From an uncultured Treponema sp. (GTDB lineage: Bacteria; Spirochaetota; Spirochaetia; Treponematales; Treponemataceae), in contig CAMWTK010000002.1 in NCBI GenBank assembly GCA_947177175.1, positions 34,292 to 98,291 on the forward strand: a stretch of DNA of 64,000 bases, in the 5' to 3' direction. The first letter of the stretch is position 1, and each line of letters starts with the position of its first letter. The notes under the pieces are model-generated. The model saw only the letters and a list, made by a program, of their open reading frames with translations. It was not told the DNA's origin and searched no databases. Of the stretch, positions 16,696 through 24,217 are shown one piece after another. The position numbers and the translations under genes are program-made.

Positions 16696-17340
16696 TTAGT
16701 CGATAAAACTGACGACCTTAAAATTCAGTTCCGAAACGCCGAATTCGGCATCGTTGACGGGGAAAAGCACGGGGTCGTCTTCGGTTTCGTATTTCATGAC
16801 GCGCCAGTTTGCGATGAATCCGGGCGCAAGGGAATGCAGTTTGAGCGCCATTTCCTGTGTGCCATCTCCGCGCGAGATATTGATGAATTCAGTGGAATCG
16901 TCAAAGCGGATAATCATCGCGCCGAACGTGTCATTGGAAACGACGACGGCGGCGTGTTTCTTGAATTCTGCCAGCGTGGAAATCGTCTGTTTTTTGAGCA
17001 TTGCGCCGGTGATTGCTTCGTCGGCGGCAGTATTCTTTACGATTGCGGGCACGACAATTTCGCCGCTGAAATCGGTCGGCTTGCCGTTTTCGTAAGGAGT
17101 TTCCAGAATGATGACATCCCAGCCGTTGTCGTCCATGACTTTGAGGCAGCCTTCGGTCTGCTTGCCGCTTTCGTCGCGGTAGGTCACGAGCGCGCGTGTG
17201 TTGTTGTCAACAAAAACCGGATCTTTGACAATCTCAAGCCCATGCAGTTTGGGGTTCGTCCAGTTTGGGGCTTTGTATTCTCCAGAAGTGATAATCAGCG
17301 CGCCGTTTTCGACCTTTTCTACGGGGATTTTTGTGAACAT
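16696..17340 (-). CDS. Hypothetical protein, ~214 aa
   Basis: Not recognised. No signal peptide or membrane segment; the sequence is acidic and mixed, with strand-rich stretches such as GALIITSGEY, GWDVIILETPYENGK and AAVVVSNDTFGAMIIRFDD, suggesting a soluble cytoplasmic protein. AGGAG lies seven bases before ATG 17340; earlier in-frame ATGs overlap that site and are rejected. It has its own promoter (TTGCAA-17-TAAAAT) and is divergent from pyrKD. Codon usage resembles its neighbours. Confidence 0.75.
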   Translation of the reverse strand: MFTKIPVEKVENGALIITSGEYKAPNWTNPKLHGLEIVKDPVFVDNNTRALVTYRDESGKQTEGCLKVMDDNGWDVIILETPYENGKPTDFSGEIVVPAIVKNTAADEAITGAMLKKQTISTLAEFKKHAAVVVSNDTFGAMIIRFDDSTEFINISRGDGTQEMALKLHSLAPGFIANWRVMKYETEDDPVLFPVNDAEFGVSELNFKVVSFID

Positions 17341-17381
17341 CCATTTTCTCCTCATCATGCGATTTGCACGATATTTATACT

Positions 17382-17410
17382 ATTTTATCCCATTTCCGCA
17401 ATTTTTGCAA
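17382..17410 (-). promoter_or_regulatory. Promoter of the ~214-aa hypothetical gene
   Basis: Minus strand: TTGCAA (17405-17410), 17-base spacer, TAAAAT (17382-17387), then a leader with AGGAG. Confidence 0.62.
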
Positions 17411-17451
17411 CTTTTCTTTGCGCGCTTTCTATGCCATTTTGTCTTCCTTAA

Positions 17452-17585
17452 AAATTAAGTCCGCAGGAAATATTAATTTCCGAGGAACTTAATTTCGCCT
17501 GCGTGAGTAGGCAAGTGAATAAGCGAGTTTTTGCAAAAAACTCGGCGTTAAAGTCGGCAACGCTATTTCAGTTGCCGACTTTAAC
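17452..17585. repeat. Three stacked inverted repeats upstream of pyrKD
   Basis: Hairpin 1 (17452-17495): AAATTAAGT pairs with ACTTAATTT, enclosing GGAAAT/ATTTCC. Hairpin 2 (17524-17544): CGAGTTTTT, GC, AAAAAACTCG. Hairpin 3 (17547-17585): a perfect 15-bp repeat, GTTAAAGTCGGCAAC / GTTGCCGACTTTAAC, around a 9-base centre. The third overlaps the presumed -35 region of pyrKD. Because pyrKD seems to be leaderless, these lie outside its mRNA and may act as DNA operators. Confidence 0.72.
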
Positions 17586-17601
17586 CGTTTTATGCTACAC
17601 T
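17572..17601 (+). promoter_or_regulatory. Leaderless promoter of pyrKD
   Basis: TTGCCG (17572-17577), 18 bases, TGC plus TACACT (17596-17601), then ACGCAC and the ATG. The -10 to ATG segment is nearly the same as at pyrF (TGCTACACTA, then six bases, then ATGAAACA). No ribosome-binding site is present. Confidence 0.6.
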
Positions 17602-17607
17602 ACGCAC

Positions 17608-19386
17608 ATGAAACAGATTACCGACTGCGCGGGCGTTCCTCTGCCCGTTTTTGGAAAGGGAACGGTTGTTTTTTGTGCGGAAGCGGCGGGCGCGCGGCCT
17701 GCGGGAAGCGTTTTTCTGCTCAAACTGCGGCTTGCGGCGGGCGCGGCAGAACCTGTTGCGGGGCAGTTCTATCTGCTCCGGGCGGAAAAATCGGGCGTGC
17801 TTTTGGGGCGACCGATCAGCGTGTATGCGGCAGAAACGTCTGCGGACGGCACGGAGCTGTCTTTTTTGATTTTGAAAAAAGGCGCGGGCACACAGGAATT
17901 GTGCGACTTGCGGAAAGACGACGGCATTGCCGTAATCGGTCCGCTCGGAAACACGTTTCCCGCCCCGCGGCCAGACGACACCGTGTGCATTGCGGGCGGC
18001 GGAATCGGCGTTGCTCCCGTGGCAGGATTTGCGACGACCCTGCCCGAACAATCCTATGACTTTTACGCGAGCTTCAAAAGCGGTGCTTACGGACTGGAGC
18101 ACGTTGCGGCAAAAACGCTGACGATTACCACGGACGACGGCAGTGCGGGCATACGCGGCATGATTACGGCGGCACTGACGGCGGACGTGATAAAGCAGAA
18201 AGGCTACACGGTGCTGTACGCATGCGGGCCGATGCCCATGCTCGCCTATTTGCAGGGCATTTGCGCGGAAGCGGGAATCCGTTCGTACTTGAGCATGGAA
18301 AACCGCATGGCGTGTGGCGTGGGTGCTTGTTTGGGCTGCACGATTGCGACGACGCAGGGAAACAAACGCTGCTGCAAGGATGGTCCCGTCTTTGACGGCG
18401 CGGTGCTCGATTTTACGCCGCCCAAGGACAAGCCGATTTGTCTGCCGCCGCTTGCGTCAGAACCGAATTTGCGCGTGGACATTGCGGGTGTGTCGTTTGC
18501 CAATCCTGTTATTGCGGCGAGCGGCACATTCGGCTACGGTGCTGAATACGCGAGCGTCTTTGACGTGGAAAAACTGGGCGGCATTTGTTCCAAAGGACTG
18601 ACCTTACACGCGCGCGGCGGAAACACGGGCATTCGCCTTGTGGAAACGCCGTCGGGTCTCATCAATTCTATCGGGCTGGAAAATCCCGGCATCGAGCATT
18701 TCATTCAGCACGAACTGCCGTCAATGCTCCGTCTCAAGCCCGTGACGATTGCGAATCTTTCCGGCTCGTCGCTGGAAACGTATGTGGAAGGTGCGCGGCT
18801 GCTGGATGCGACCGACGTTCCGATGATTGAGCTGAATATCAGCTGCCCCAACGTAAAGGCGGGTGGCATGTCGTTCGGCATGGACTGCGACGCGGCGGCA
18901 AGCGTGACCAAAGCCGTGCGCGCGGTGACCAAAAAGCCGCTCATGGTAAAGCTGACGCCAAACGCGCCCGACCTTATCGGCATTGCGCTTGCGGTACGCG
19001 CGGCGGGCGCGGATGCTATCAGTCTGGTAAACACGTTCCAGGCAATGGCGATAGACGTGAACACGGGTCGCCCGGTGTTTGATAACGTTCGCGCGGGATT
19101 CAGCGGACCTGCCGTCAAGCCGATTGCCCTGCGCATGGTGTACGACGTGGTGCAGGCAATCAACCGGCTGCCCGAAGCCGAGCGCATTCCCGTGGTGGGG
19201 CTGGGCGGCATTGCCACCTGGCAGGACGCAGTGGAATTCCTGCTCGCAGGTGCGGCGGCCATTCAGGTGGGCACGGCGACCTTTGCCAATCCGCTCGCCA
19301 TGACGCAGATTGTGGACGGCATTGCGGCATGGATGAAAGCCAAAGGACTCAAGACGATTGCCGATTTCCGGGGCAAAGCGCAATAA
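17608..19386 (+). CDS. pyrD: Fused dihydroorotate dehydrogenase: electron-transfer subunit PyrK plus catalytic PyrD (type 1B)
   Basis: Oxidises dihydroorotate to orotate with NAD+ in UMP synthesis. Residues ~1-285 are PyrK-like: an FAD domain (GRPISVYA), a nucleotide-binding segment (VCIAGGGIGVAPVAGF, YACGPMPMLAYL), and a 2Fe-2S cluster (CGVGACLGCTIATTQGNKRC). Residues ~290-592 are class 1B PyrD: ASGTFGYGAEYASV, GLENPGIEHFI, NISCPNVKAGG with the catalytic Cys, KLTPNAPDL, and GLGGIATWQDAVEFLLAGA. Normally these are two proteins; here they form one 592-residue chain. The frame is open further upstream, but MKQITDC at 17608 fits the promoter position. pyrF lies 2.5 kb downstream with an almost identical promoter. 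Confidence 0.94.
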   Translation: MKQITDCAGVPLPVFGKGTVVFCAEAAGARPAGSVFLLKLRLAAGAAEPVAGQFYLLRAEKSGVLLGRPISVYAAETSADGTELSFLILKKGAGTQELCDLRKDDGIAVIGPLGNTFPAPRPDDTVCIAGGGIGVAPVAGFATTLPEQSYDFYASFKSGAYGLEHVAAKTLTITTDDGSAGIRGMITAALTADVIKQKGYTVLYACGPMPMLAYLQGICAEAGIRSYLSMENRMACGVGACLGCTIATTQGNKRCCKDGPVFDGAVLDFTPPKDKPICLPPLASEPNLRVDIAGVSFANPVIAASGTFGYGAEYASVFDVEKLGGICSKGLTLHARGGNTGIRLVETPSGLINSIGLENPGIEHFIQHELPSMLRLKPVTIANLSGSSLETYVEGARLLDATDVPMIELNISCPNVKAGGMSFGMDCDAAASVTKAVRAVTKKPLMVKLTPNAPDLIGIALAVRAAGADAISLVNTFQAMAIDVNTGRPVFDNVRAGFSGPAVKPIALRMVYDVVQAINRLPEAERIPVVGLGGIATWQDAVEFLLAGAAAIQVGTATFANPLAMTQIVDGIAAWMKAKGLKTIADFRGKAQ

Positions 19387-19445
19387 CGGTACTCCCGCTT
19401 TTCGCCCGGCGGATAAACGCAATTCGCCGCGGTGACGAAAATTTG

Positions 19446-19691
19446 GTCAGCGGACGAATTCGGCTCGTCGTATTGGCGGAAATTCAGTCAGCGGAATAAT
19501 TCGACTTGCCGAAATGCCTGCTTTTTGGTCAGCGAGCGAATTCGGCTTGCCGAATGGCTTGTTTTTGGCTCAGCGGACGAATTCGATCTGCCGAATTTGC
19601 CGCTTTTGGGTCAGCGGACGAATTCGGCTTGTCGTGTTTGCGGAAATTCGCTCAGCAGAGCAATTCGACTCGTTGCATTCGTTATTTTTCG
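19446..19691. repeat. 41-bp tandem repeat array (six phased units) with hairpin in each unit
   Basis: The anchor GTCAG/CTCAG recurs at 19446, 19487, 19528, 19569, 19610 and 19651, an exact 41-bp step. Units share the order TCAGCGgaCGAATTCGgC, then TTGCCGAAT, then a short G/C stretch ending in TTTTT. In the best unit ATTCGGC pairs with GCCGAAT and a T-run follows, so each looks like a degenerate intrinsic terminator. A looser copy precedes at about 19410. The array fills the gap between convergent pyrKD and yhbY and runs into the yhbY stop. 41 is not a multiple of three, which argues against coding. Confidence 0.85.
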
Positions 19692-19999
19692 GGTTTTGCC
19701 AGCAGTTTTTCGTACTGGCGGTCGGCGGGCTTTTCTGCCGGGCGATACAGAATCGCCACGTTTCCGATAATCCGCACGAGCGTCGCGTCGGTCTGCGCGG
19801 CAAGCTGTTCGGCGAGCGCGTGTTTGTCGTCCTTGAATTCGTTGAATTTCACCTTAATCAGCTCGTGGTCTGCCAGGCAACGGGCAACGTGCGCGGTCTG
19901 CGCTTCGGTCACACCCGCTCCGCCGATTTGTACCAGCGCGGGCAACGGGTGGGCGGATTTTTCCAGTATTTTTTGCTGTTTGCTTGAAAGTTCGGTCAT
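19682..19999 (-). CDS. yhbY: YhbY/CRS1-CRM domain RNA-binding protein
   Basis: A 105-residue single-domain protein of the YhbY family, associated with assembly of the large ribosomal subunit. Features: LSSKQQKILEKSAHPLPALV, a GxxG-type loop in QIGGAGVTEAQTAHVARCL, ELIKVKF, and the C-terminal ATLVRIIGNVAILYRP. No ribosome-binding site is present; TATACT ends six bases before ATG 19999. A much longer open frame continues upstream on this strand through the acyl-CoA synthetase gene and is a shadow. The 3' end lies in the 41-bp repeat array. Confidence 0.9.
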   Translation of the reverse strand: MTELSSKQQKILEKSAHPLPALVQIGGAGVTEAQTAHVARCLADHELIKVKFNEFKDDKHALAEQLAAQTDATLVRIIGNVAILYRPAEKPADRQYEKLLAKPEK

Positions 20000-20005
20000 A
20001 CCGAA

Positions 20006-20034
20006 AGTATAGTTGAGGACGGCAAATTTTGCAA
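20006..20034 (-). promoter_or_regulatory. Leaderless promoter of yhbY
   Basis: Minus strand: TTGCAA (20029-20034), exactly 17 bases, TATACT (20006-20011), then TTCGGT and ATG. This is one of the clearest leaderless promoters in the window. Confidence 0.72.
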
Positions 20035-20044
20035 CAATCCGCGT

Positions 20045-20073
20045 TTTACAAATCGACCGACTTATGCGATAAT
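20045..20073 (+). promoter_or_regulatory. Promoter of the acyl-CoA synthetase gene
   Basis: TTTACA (20045-20050), 17 bases, TGc-GATAAT (20068-20073, extended -10). It is divergent from the yhbY promoter and followed by GGGGG a few bases before ATG 20096. Confidence 0.65.
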
Positions 20074-20095
20074 GAGACAACAATGGGGGTCGATT

Positions 20096-21841
20096 ATGGC
20101 AAAGACAAAAAAACTTCCCTGGGCGTTTTTGGACGATTTCCGGGGCGCGGATTTTTCGGGCGAATGGCCGACGCTGCCGGAACTGTTTACGATTACGACA
20201 AAACGATTCGGTACGCGGCCGTGCTTCACCGACTTTGAGGGCGAAGGCGGCGCAAAGCAGACGCTGACGTATGAGCAGGTGCTTTCCCGTGTGCAGACGC
20301 TCGCGGCGTGGCTGTGCGCGAACGGCGTGACCAAAGGCGACCGCGTGGCAGTGACGGGAAAGAATTCCCCCGAATGGGCGACGGTTTATCTTGCGGCAAT
20401 GTTCGCGGGCGCGACGGTCTGCCCGATTGACTACGCGCTTTCCCCAGCAGAAACCGAAAACCTGCTGAACGCCGCCCAGCCAAAATTCCTGTTCGTTGAC
20501 GAGGAAAAATTCGCCCATTTTACGGAACGACCGTTTCCGTATCGTGTCTATTCGCTCAGCCCCAAACATGCGGACGTGTATGCGTACAACCTCAAAACGA
20601 ACGATGTCGTGACGGCGCGGCTTGCCGCCAACAACGTGAAGGAAAACGACCTTGCGGTTATCCTGTTCACGAGCGGCACGACGGGCACGCCCAAAGGTGT
20701 CATGCTCACGCATAAAAATTTGGTGAGCGATGCATATATCGCCACCACGCGCATGACGCTGTACGAAACGGACGTGTTCTATGCGCTCCTGCCGATTCAT
20801 CACGCATACACGATGCTCGCCGTTTTTATCGAGGCGATTTCCGTGGGCGCGGAAGTCGTATTCGGCAAGAGCATGGCGGTCACGCGCCTGATGAAAGAAC
20901 TCAAGGAAGGGCAGATTACGATGCTGCTGGGCGTGCCGCTGCTGTTCAACAAACTGCTCGCGGGCATTATGAAAGGCATCCGCGCAAAAGGCGCGGTCGT
21001 CTACGGTGCTATCCGCGCGCTGCTCGCGTTGTCCTATGCCGTCAAAAAAATCTTCCATGTGAATATCGGCAAGGTGCTGTTTAAGGCAGTCTTGCAGCAG
21101 GCGAACATTTATTCGCTGCGCATTGCCATTTGTGGCGGCGGTCCGCTCGCGGCGAGCGTGTTCAAAGTCTACAATGAAATGGGCATCGATTTTGTGCAGG
21201 GATACGGTCTGACCGAGACAAGCCCGATTATCACGCTGAATCCTGTTGACCATTTCAAGATTGAAAGCGTCGGCCAGTATTTTTTCCCGTGGATGGAAAT
21301 GAAAATCCTTGACCCGGCAGAAGACGGCGTGGGCGAAGTGTGTGTCAAAGGCCCGATGGTTTTCCAGGGCTATTATAATCTGCCCGAAGAGACCGCGAAA
21401 GTCTTTACCGAAGACGGCTGGTTCAAAACGGGCGATTTGGGCTGGCTCGACGACGAAGGCTACCTGATGCTTGCGGGGCGCGCGAAAAACATGATTGTGA
21501 CCGAAGGCGGCAAAAACGTCTACCCGGAAGAAATCGAAAACGCTTTCCAGCTTTACACCGATATTGAGCAGATTACCGTGCGGGGTTACATCGCCGACGC
21601 GGCGACTAAAAGCGAGCAGATCGAGGCACTTATTTATGCGGGCGAAGATGTTTTCAAGCGGCTGGGCATTGAGCGCTCCGGAAACGAAACCGCGCAATCC
21701 GTGCTCGCGCAGATTAAGCCGACAGTCGATGCCGTAAACAAAACGCTTCAGCCGTATGCACGAATCAGCAAGATCACGCTGCTCGAAAAACCGCTTGAAA
21801 TGACGACCACGCAGAAAGTAAAGCGCACGTACACAACCTAA
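20096..21841 (+). CDS. Long-chain acyl-CoA synthetase / AMP-binding ligase
   Basis: Activates a fatty acid with ATP to acyl-AMP and then acyl-CoA (or another acceptor). The 581-residue protein carries the adenylation motifs: ILFTSGTTGTPKGVMLTHKN (A3, ~residue 193), ALLPIHHAYTML, QGYGLTETSPIITLNP (A5, ~372), TGDLGWLDDEGYLMLAGRAK (A7-A8), and a C-terminal QKVKRTYTT with the likely catalytic Lys (A10). ATG 20096 is preceded by GGGGG. It resembles membrane-associated FadD-like ligases. Treponemes lack beta-oxidation in known cases, so a role in phospholipid synthesis from host fatty acids is plausible. Confidence 0.92.
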   Translation: MAKTKKLPWAFLDDFRGADFSGEWPTLPELFTITTKRFGTRPCFTDFEGEGGAKQTLTYEQVLSRVQTLAAWLCANGVTKGDRVAVTGKNSPEWATVYLAAMFAGATVCPIDYALSPAETENLLNAAQPKFLFVDEEKFAHFTERPFPYRVYSLSPKHADVYAYNLKTNDVVTARLAANNVKENDLAVILFTSGTTGTPKGVMLTHKNLVSDAYIATTRMTLYETDVFYALLPIHHAYTMLAVFIEAISVGAEVVFGKSMAVTRLMKELKEGQITMLLGVPLLFNKLLAGIMKGIRAKGAVVYGAIRALLALSYAVKKIFHVNIGKVLFKAVLQQANIYSLRIAICGGGPLAASVFKVYNEMGIDFVQGYGLTETSPIITLNPVDHFKIESVGQYFFPWMEMKILDPAEDGVGEVCVKGPMVFQGYYNLPEETAKVFTEDGWFKTGDLGWLDDEGYLMLAGRAKNMIVTEGGKNVYPEEIENAFQLYTDIEQITVRGYIADAATKSEQIEALIYAGEDVFKRLGIERSGNETAQSVLAQIKPTVDAVNKTLQPYARISKITLLEKPLEMTTTQKVKRTYTT

Positions 21842-21845
21842 ACGC

Positions 21846-21874
21846 TTCTCAACGCGGCAGAATTCTGCTACACT
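21846..21874 (+). promoter_or_regulatory. Leaderless promoter of pyrF
   Basis: TTCTCA (21846-21851), 17 bases, TGC-TACACT (21869-21874, extended -10). Six bases later is ATG 21881. It is nearly identical to the pyrKD promoter from TGCTACACTA through the first codons. Confidence 0.65.
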
Positions 21875-21880
21875 ATGCGT

Positions 21881-22825
21881 ATGAAACATCTTATGGAACA
21901 ATTGCAGGAAGCGGCGGCAGAACGCGGACCGCTGTGCGTGGGCTTGGACACTGACCCGTCATATCTGCCCGCGCCGCTGCTGTCAATTTTTGACGCGCCC
22001 GCCGATGCGGTTCTGGCGTACAACAAAGAAATCATCAAGCGCGTCGCTGCGGAAAAAACGGCGTGCTGCTGCAAAATCCAAATTGCCTATTACGAGGCGA
22101 TGGGGCTTGCCGGACTGAAAGCATACGCGGAGACAATCCGCGCGGTAAAAGATGCCGGACTGATTGCCATAAGCGACATCAAGCGCGGCGACATTGCGGA
22201 CACGGCAAAGGCATACGCCCGCGCGCATTTTACGGGCGAATTTGAAAGCGACATCATCACGGTGAATCCGTACATGGGCTTTGACACGCTCAAGCCGTTC
22301 ACCGACTATTGTATGCCGAACGGCGAGACCGGCGGAAAAGGCATTTTCGTCCTGTTGCGCACGTCAAATCCCGGCATGACCGACATTGAGCAGCAGGAAC
22401 TCAAATCGGGCGGGCGCGTGTTGGATAGAACGGGCGAAGAACTGGAGCGCATCAACAAATCGTTTAAAAAAACGTACCCCGATCAGACATGTTCGCCTGT
22501 GGGCGCGGTCGTCGGCTGTACCGAAGAAAGCGACGCGCGCGCACTCCGCGATGCCTATCCTGAAATCTTCTTTTTAATTCCCGGTTACGGGGCACAAGGC
22601 GGCGCGGCGCGGATTGCGGCGACATTGCTCGACAAAGCGGGCGGTGTCGTCAATTCCTCGCGCGGAATTCTGTGCGCATGGAAAACCGCCCCTGAACTCG
22701 CCGACAAAGCAGCAAGCGGCAATCTGTGTCTCAAAGAAATTGCGGATGCGGCGGAAAATGCCGCCCGCGCGGCAAAAGAAGATTTGCTCGCCGCAAAAAA
22801 AGAACTGGACGGTATCGGCGCATGA
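21881..22825 (+). CDS. pyrF: Orotidine 5'-phosphate decarboxylase, type 2
   Basis: Final step of UMP synthesis. The long (type 2, ~314-residue) form with GPLCVGLDTDPSYLP at the start, the catalytic ISDIKRGDIADTAKAYA (Asp/Lys network), VNPYMGFDTLKPF, VLLRTSNPG, GAVVGCTEE, and PGYGAQGG near the phosphate site. Two in-frame ATGs (21875 and 21881) are possible; 21881 keeps the six-base spacing from the -10 seen at other leaderless genes. The stop codon overlaps the start of the next gene (ATGA), so nitroreductase translation is coupled. Confidence 0.94.
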   Translation: MKHLMEQLQEAAAERGPLCVGLDTDPSYLPAPLLSIFDAPADAVLAYNKEIIKRVAAEKTACCCKIQIAYYEAMGLAGLKAYAETIRAVKDAGLIAISDIKRGDIADTAKAYARAHFTGEFESDIITVNPYMGFDTLKPFTDYCMPNGETGGKGIFVLLRTSNPGMTDIEQQELKSGGRVLDRTGEELERINKSFKKTYPDQTCSPVGAVVGCTEESDARALRDAYPEIFFLIPGYGAQGGAARIAATLLDKAGGVVNSSRGILCAWKTAPELADKAASGNLCLKEIADAAENAARAAKEDLLAAKKELDGIGA

Positions 22826-23415
22826 TTCAAGCAATCCATGACCGGCGGAGCATCCGCGCTTTTTTGGACACGCCCGTAAATCGGCAGGACATTGAAGACA
22901 TTCTGCAAAATGCCGTGCTCGCGCCGTCGTCAAAAAATCGTCAGCCGTGGAAATTCGTCGTGGTGCAAGGCGCGGCAAAAACTGGGATGCTCGAAGCGTT
23001 CCGCACGGGCATTGCCCGCGAAGAATCAGGCAATGCGCTCCTACCGCAAAGCCGAAAATATATCGAAGCCGCAAAATATACGGTCAAGATTTTGGAACAA
23101 GCGCCCGTCGTCATCCTTGCGGTAAACCCGCTCGGAAAAGGTGTGCTTGCGGATTTGACCCCTGAAGAACGCATCTATGAGACGTGCAATATTCAGTCGT
23201 TGAGCGCAGCTGTGCAGAATCTGCTGCTTGCCGCCACGGAAAAAGGCTTGGGCAGCCTGTGGATATGTGATATTTTCTTTGCCTACCAAGAATTGTGCGC
23301 ATGGCTCGGCGACCGAGGAGAACTGATTGCCGCCGTCGCCATCGGCCACCCGAACGAATCTCCCCACGCACGATCGCGCAAACCGTTTGCGGAAGTCGTT
23401 GAATGGCGTGAATGA
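22822..23415 (+). CDS. Nitroreductase family protein
   Basis: FMN-dependent NAD(P)H oxidoreductase of the nitroreductase fold, 197 residues. AIHDRRSIRAFLDTPV is the standard N-terminal FMN-phosphate-binding segment (R-R-S-x-R), APSSKNRQPWKFVVV follows, and AVQNLLLAATEKGLGSLWIC is the C-terminal FMN motif. The start ATG overlaps the pyrF stop (ATGA), a classical coupled arrangement. Physiological substrate unknown. Confidence 0.92.
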   Translation: MIQAIHDRRSIRAFLDTPVNRQDIEDILQNAVLAPSSKNRQPWKFVVVQGAAKTGMLEAFRTGIAREESGNALLPQSRKYIEAAKYTVKILEQAPVVILAVNPLGKGVLADLTPEERIYETCNIQSLSAAVQNLLLAATEKGLGSLWICDIFFAYQELCAWLGDRGELIAAVAIGHPNESPHARSRKPFAEVVEWRE

Positions 23416-23422
23416 GCCTGCG

Positions 23423-24040
23423 TCACATTACATGATAAAACGTGGGAAACAAAACACTTGCCTGCACTTCATTCAAATCAATGCATTTTATCTCTGAATC
23501 TATGTAGTTGTCAATATCAAAGAAATACGTCTCATCCAAAGTCTTGCATTCGGCTATGGAGCAGATGTTCCTGATGTTTTTATAAGCCTTCGCCAACAAT
23601 TCATTTTTTCGTTCCTCATTTTCCTCAATCGCAGCTCGATCAAGGAAATTCGATACAAAGGGAATATCATATGAGATGGACTTGTCAAGGCATTCTTTTA
23701 TTTTGTCATGGGAAGATTTCTTGTTGCCGAAAAAGCTCAGTGCCTCCAGATAAAAAACCATAGCCATCATGTCAGGCGTAAGACGGTCAGATAATCTCTT
23801 CAAGACTGGGAGCATCTTGCTTTTGCAATATAATTGCGTAAAGCAAAGATATGCTTCCACGGACATAAGTTCCGGCGAGGCGAGCGCGATTTTTTCTTTT
23901 CGTATAATGTCCACCGCATTCCTATAATCCGCAATAGGAGCGTATATTTCGCTGAGGACATAGTTTTCAAGATTCTTGACCGTTCTGTCAGCAGAGAACG
24001 CCGCTTTGTATTTCTGATTTAAAGCTTCAACATCCATCAT
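23423..24040 (-). CDS. Hypothetical protein, ~205 aa, AT-rich
   Basis: Not recognised. Predicted soluble, rich in Lys, Glu, Leu and Tyr, with alternating helical stretches (SVEAYLCFTQLYCKSKML, MAMVFYLEALSFFGNKKSS, RKNELLAKAYKNIRNICS) that suggest a TPR-like helical repeat protein. Base composition is clearly lower in GC than the neighbours and the codon choice (AAA, TAT, ATT) differs, consistent with recent acquisition. The start is uncertain between adjacent ATGs at 24040 and 24037; no ribosome-binding site is seen. It converges on the nitroreductase gene with a 7-base gap. Confidence 0.68.
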   Translation of the reverse strand: MMDVEALNQKYKAAFSADRTVKNLENYVLSEIYAPIADYRNAVDIIRKEKIALASPELMSVEAYLCFTQLYCKSKMLPVLKRLSDRLTPDMMAMVFYLEALSFFGNKKSSHDKIKECLDKSISYDIPFVSNFLDRAAIEENEERKNELLAKAYKNIRNICSIAECKTLDETYFFDIDNYIDSEIKCIDLNEVQASVLFPTFYHVM

Positions 24041-24217
24041 TAATCTATCAAATTGCCTATCTCTGATAAGAATCGCAAAAATTAAAGAAATTGAAAATCC
24101 CCATAGAAATTCAAAACCTCATAGTTCATTTATAGCATAAACAATCGCGCTTTTCTATCGCCTTGAATCCCTATGGCATTTTGCGGTATTCTTATAATGT
24201 TTTTAAAGGAGTCATAT

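Noticed and set aside
19682..21901. Very long minus-strand open frame (~739 codons) through the acyl-CoA synthetase locus
   Set aside because: Only the last ~105 codons have family similarity (YhbY). The upstream part is antisense to a clear acyl-CoA synthetase and is Arg/His/Phe-rich, as antisense frames in this genome are. A promoter and ATG at 19999 explain the real gene.
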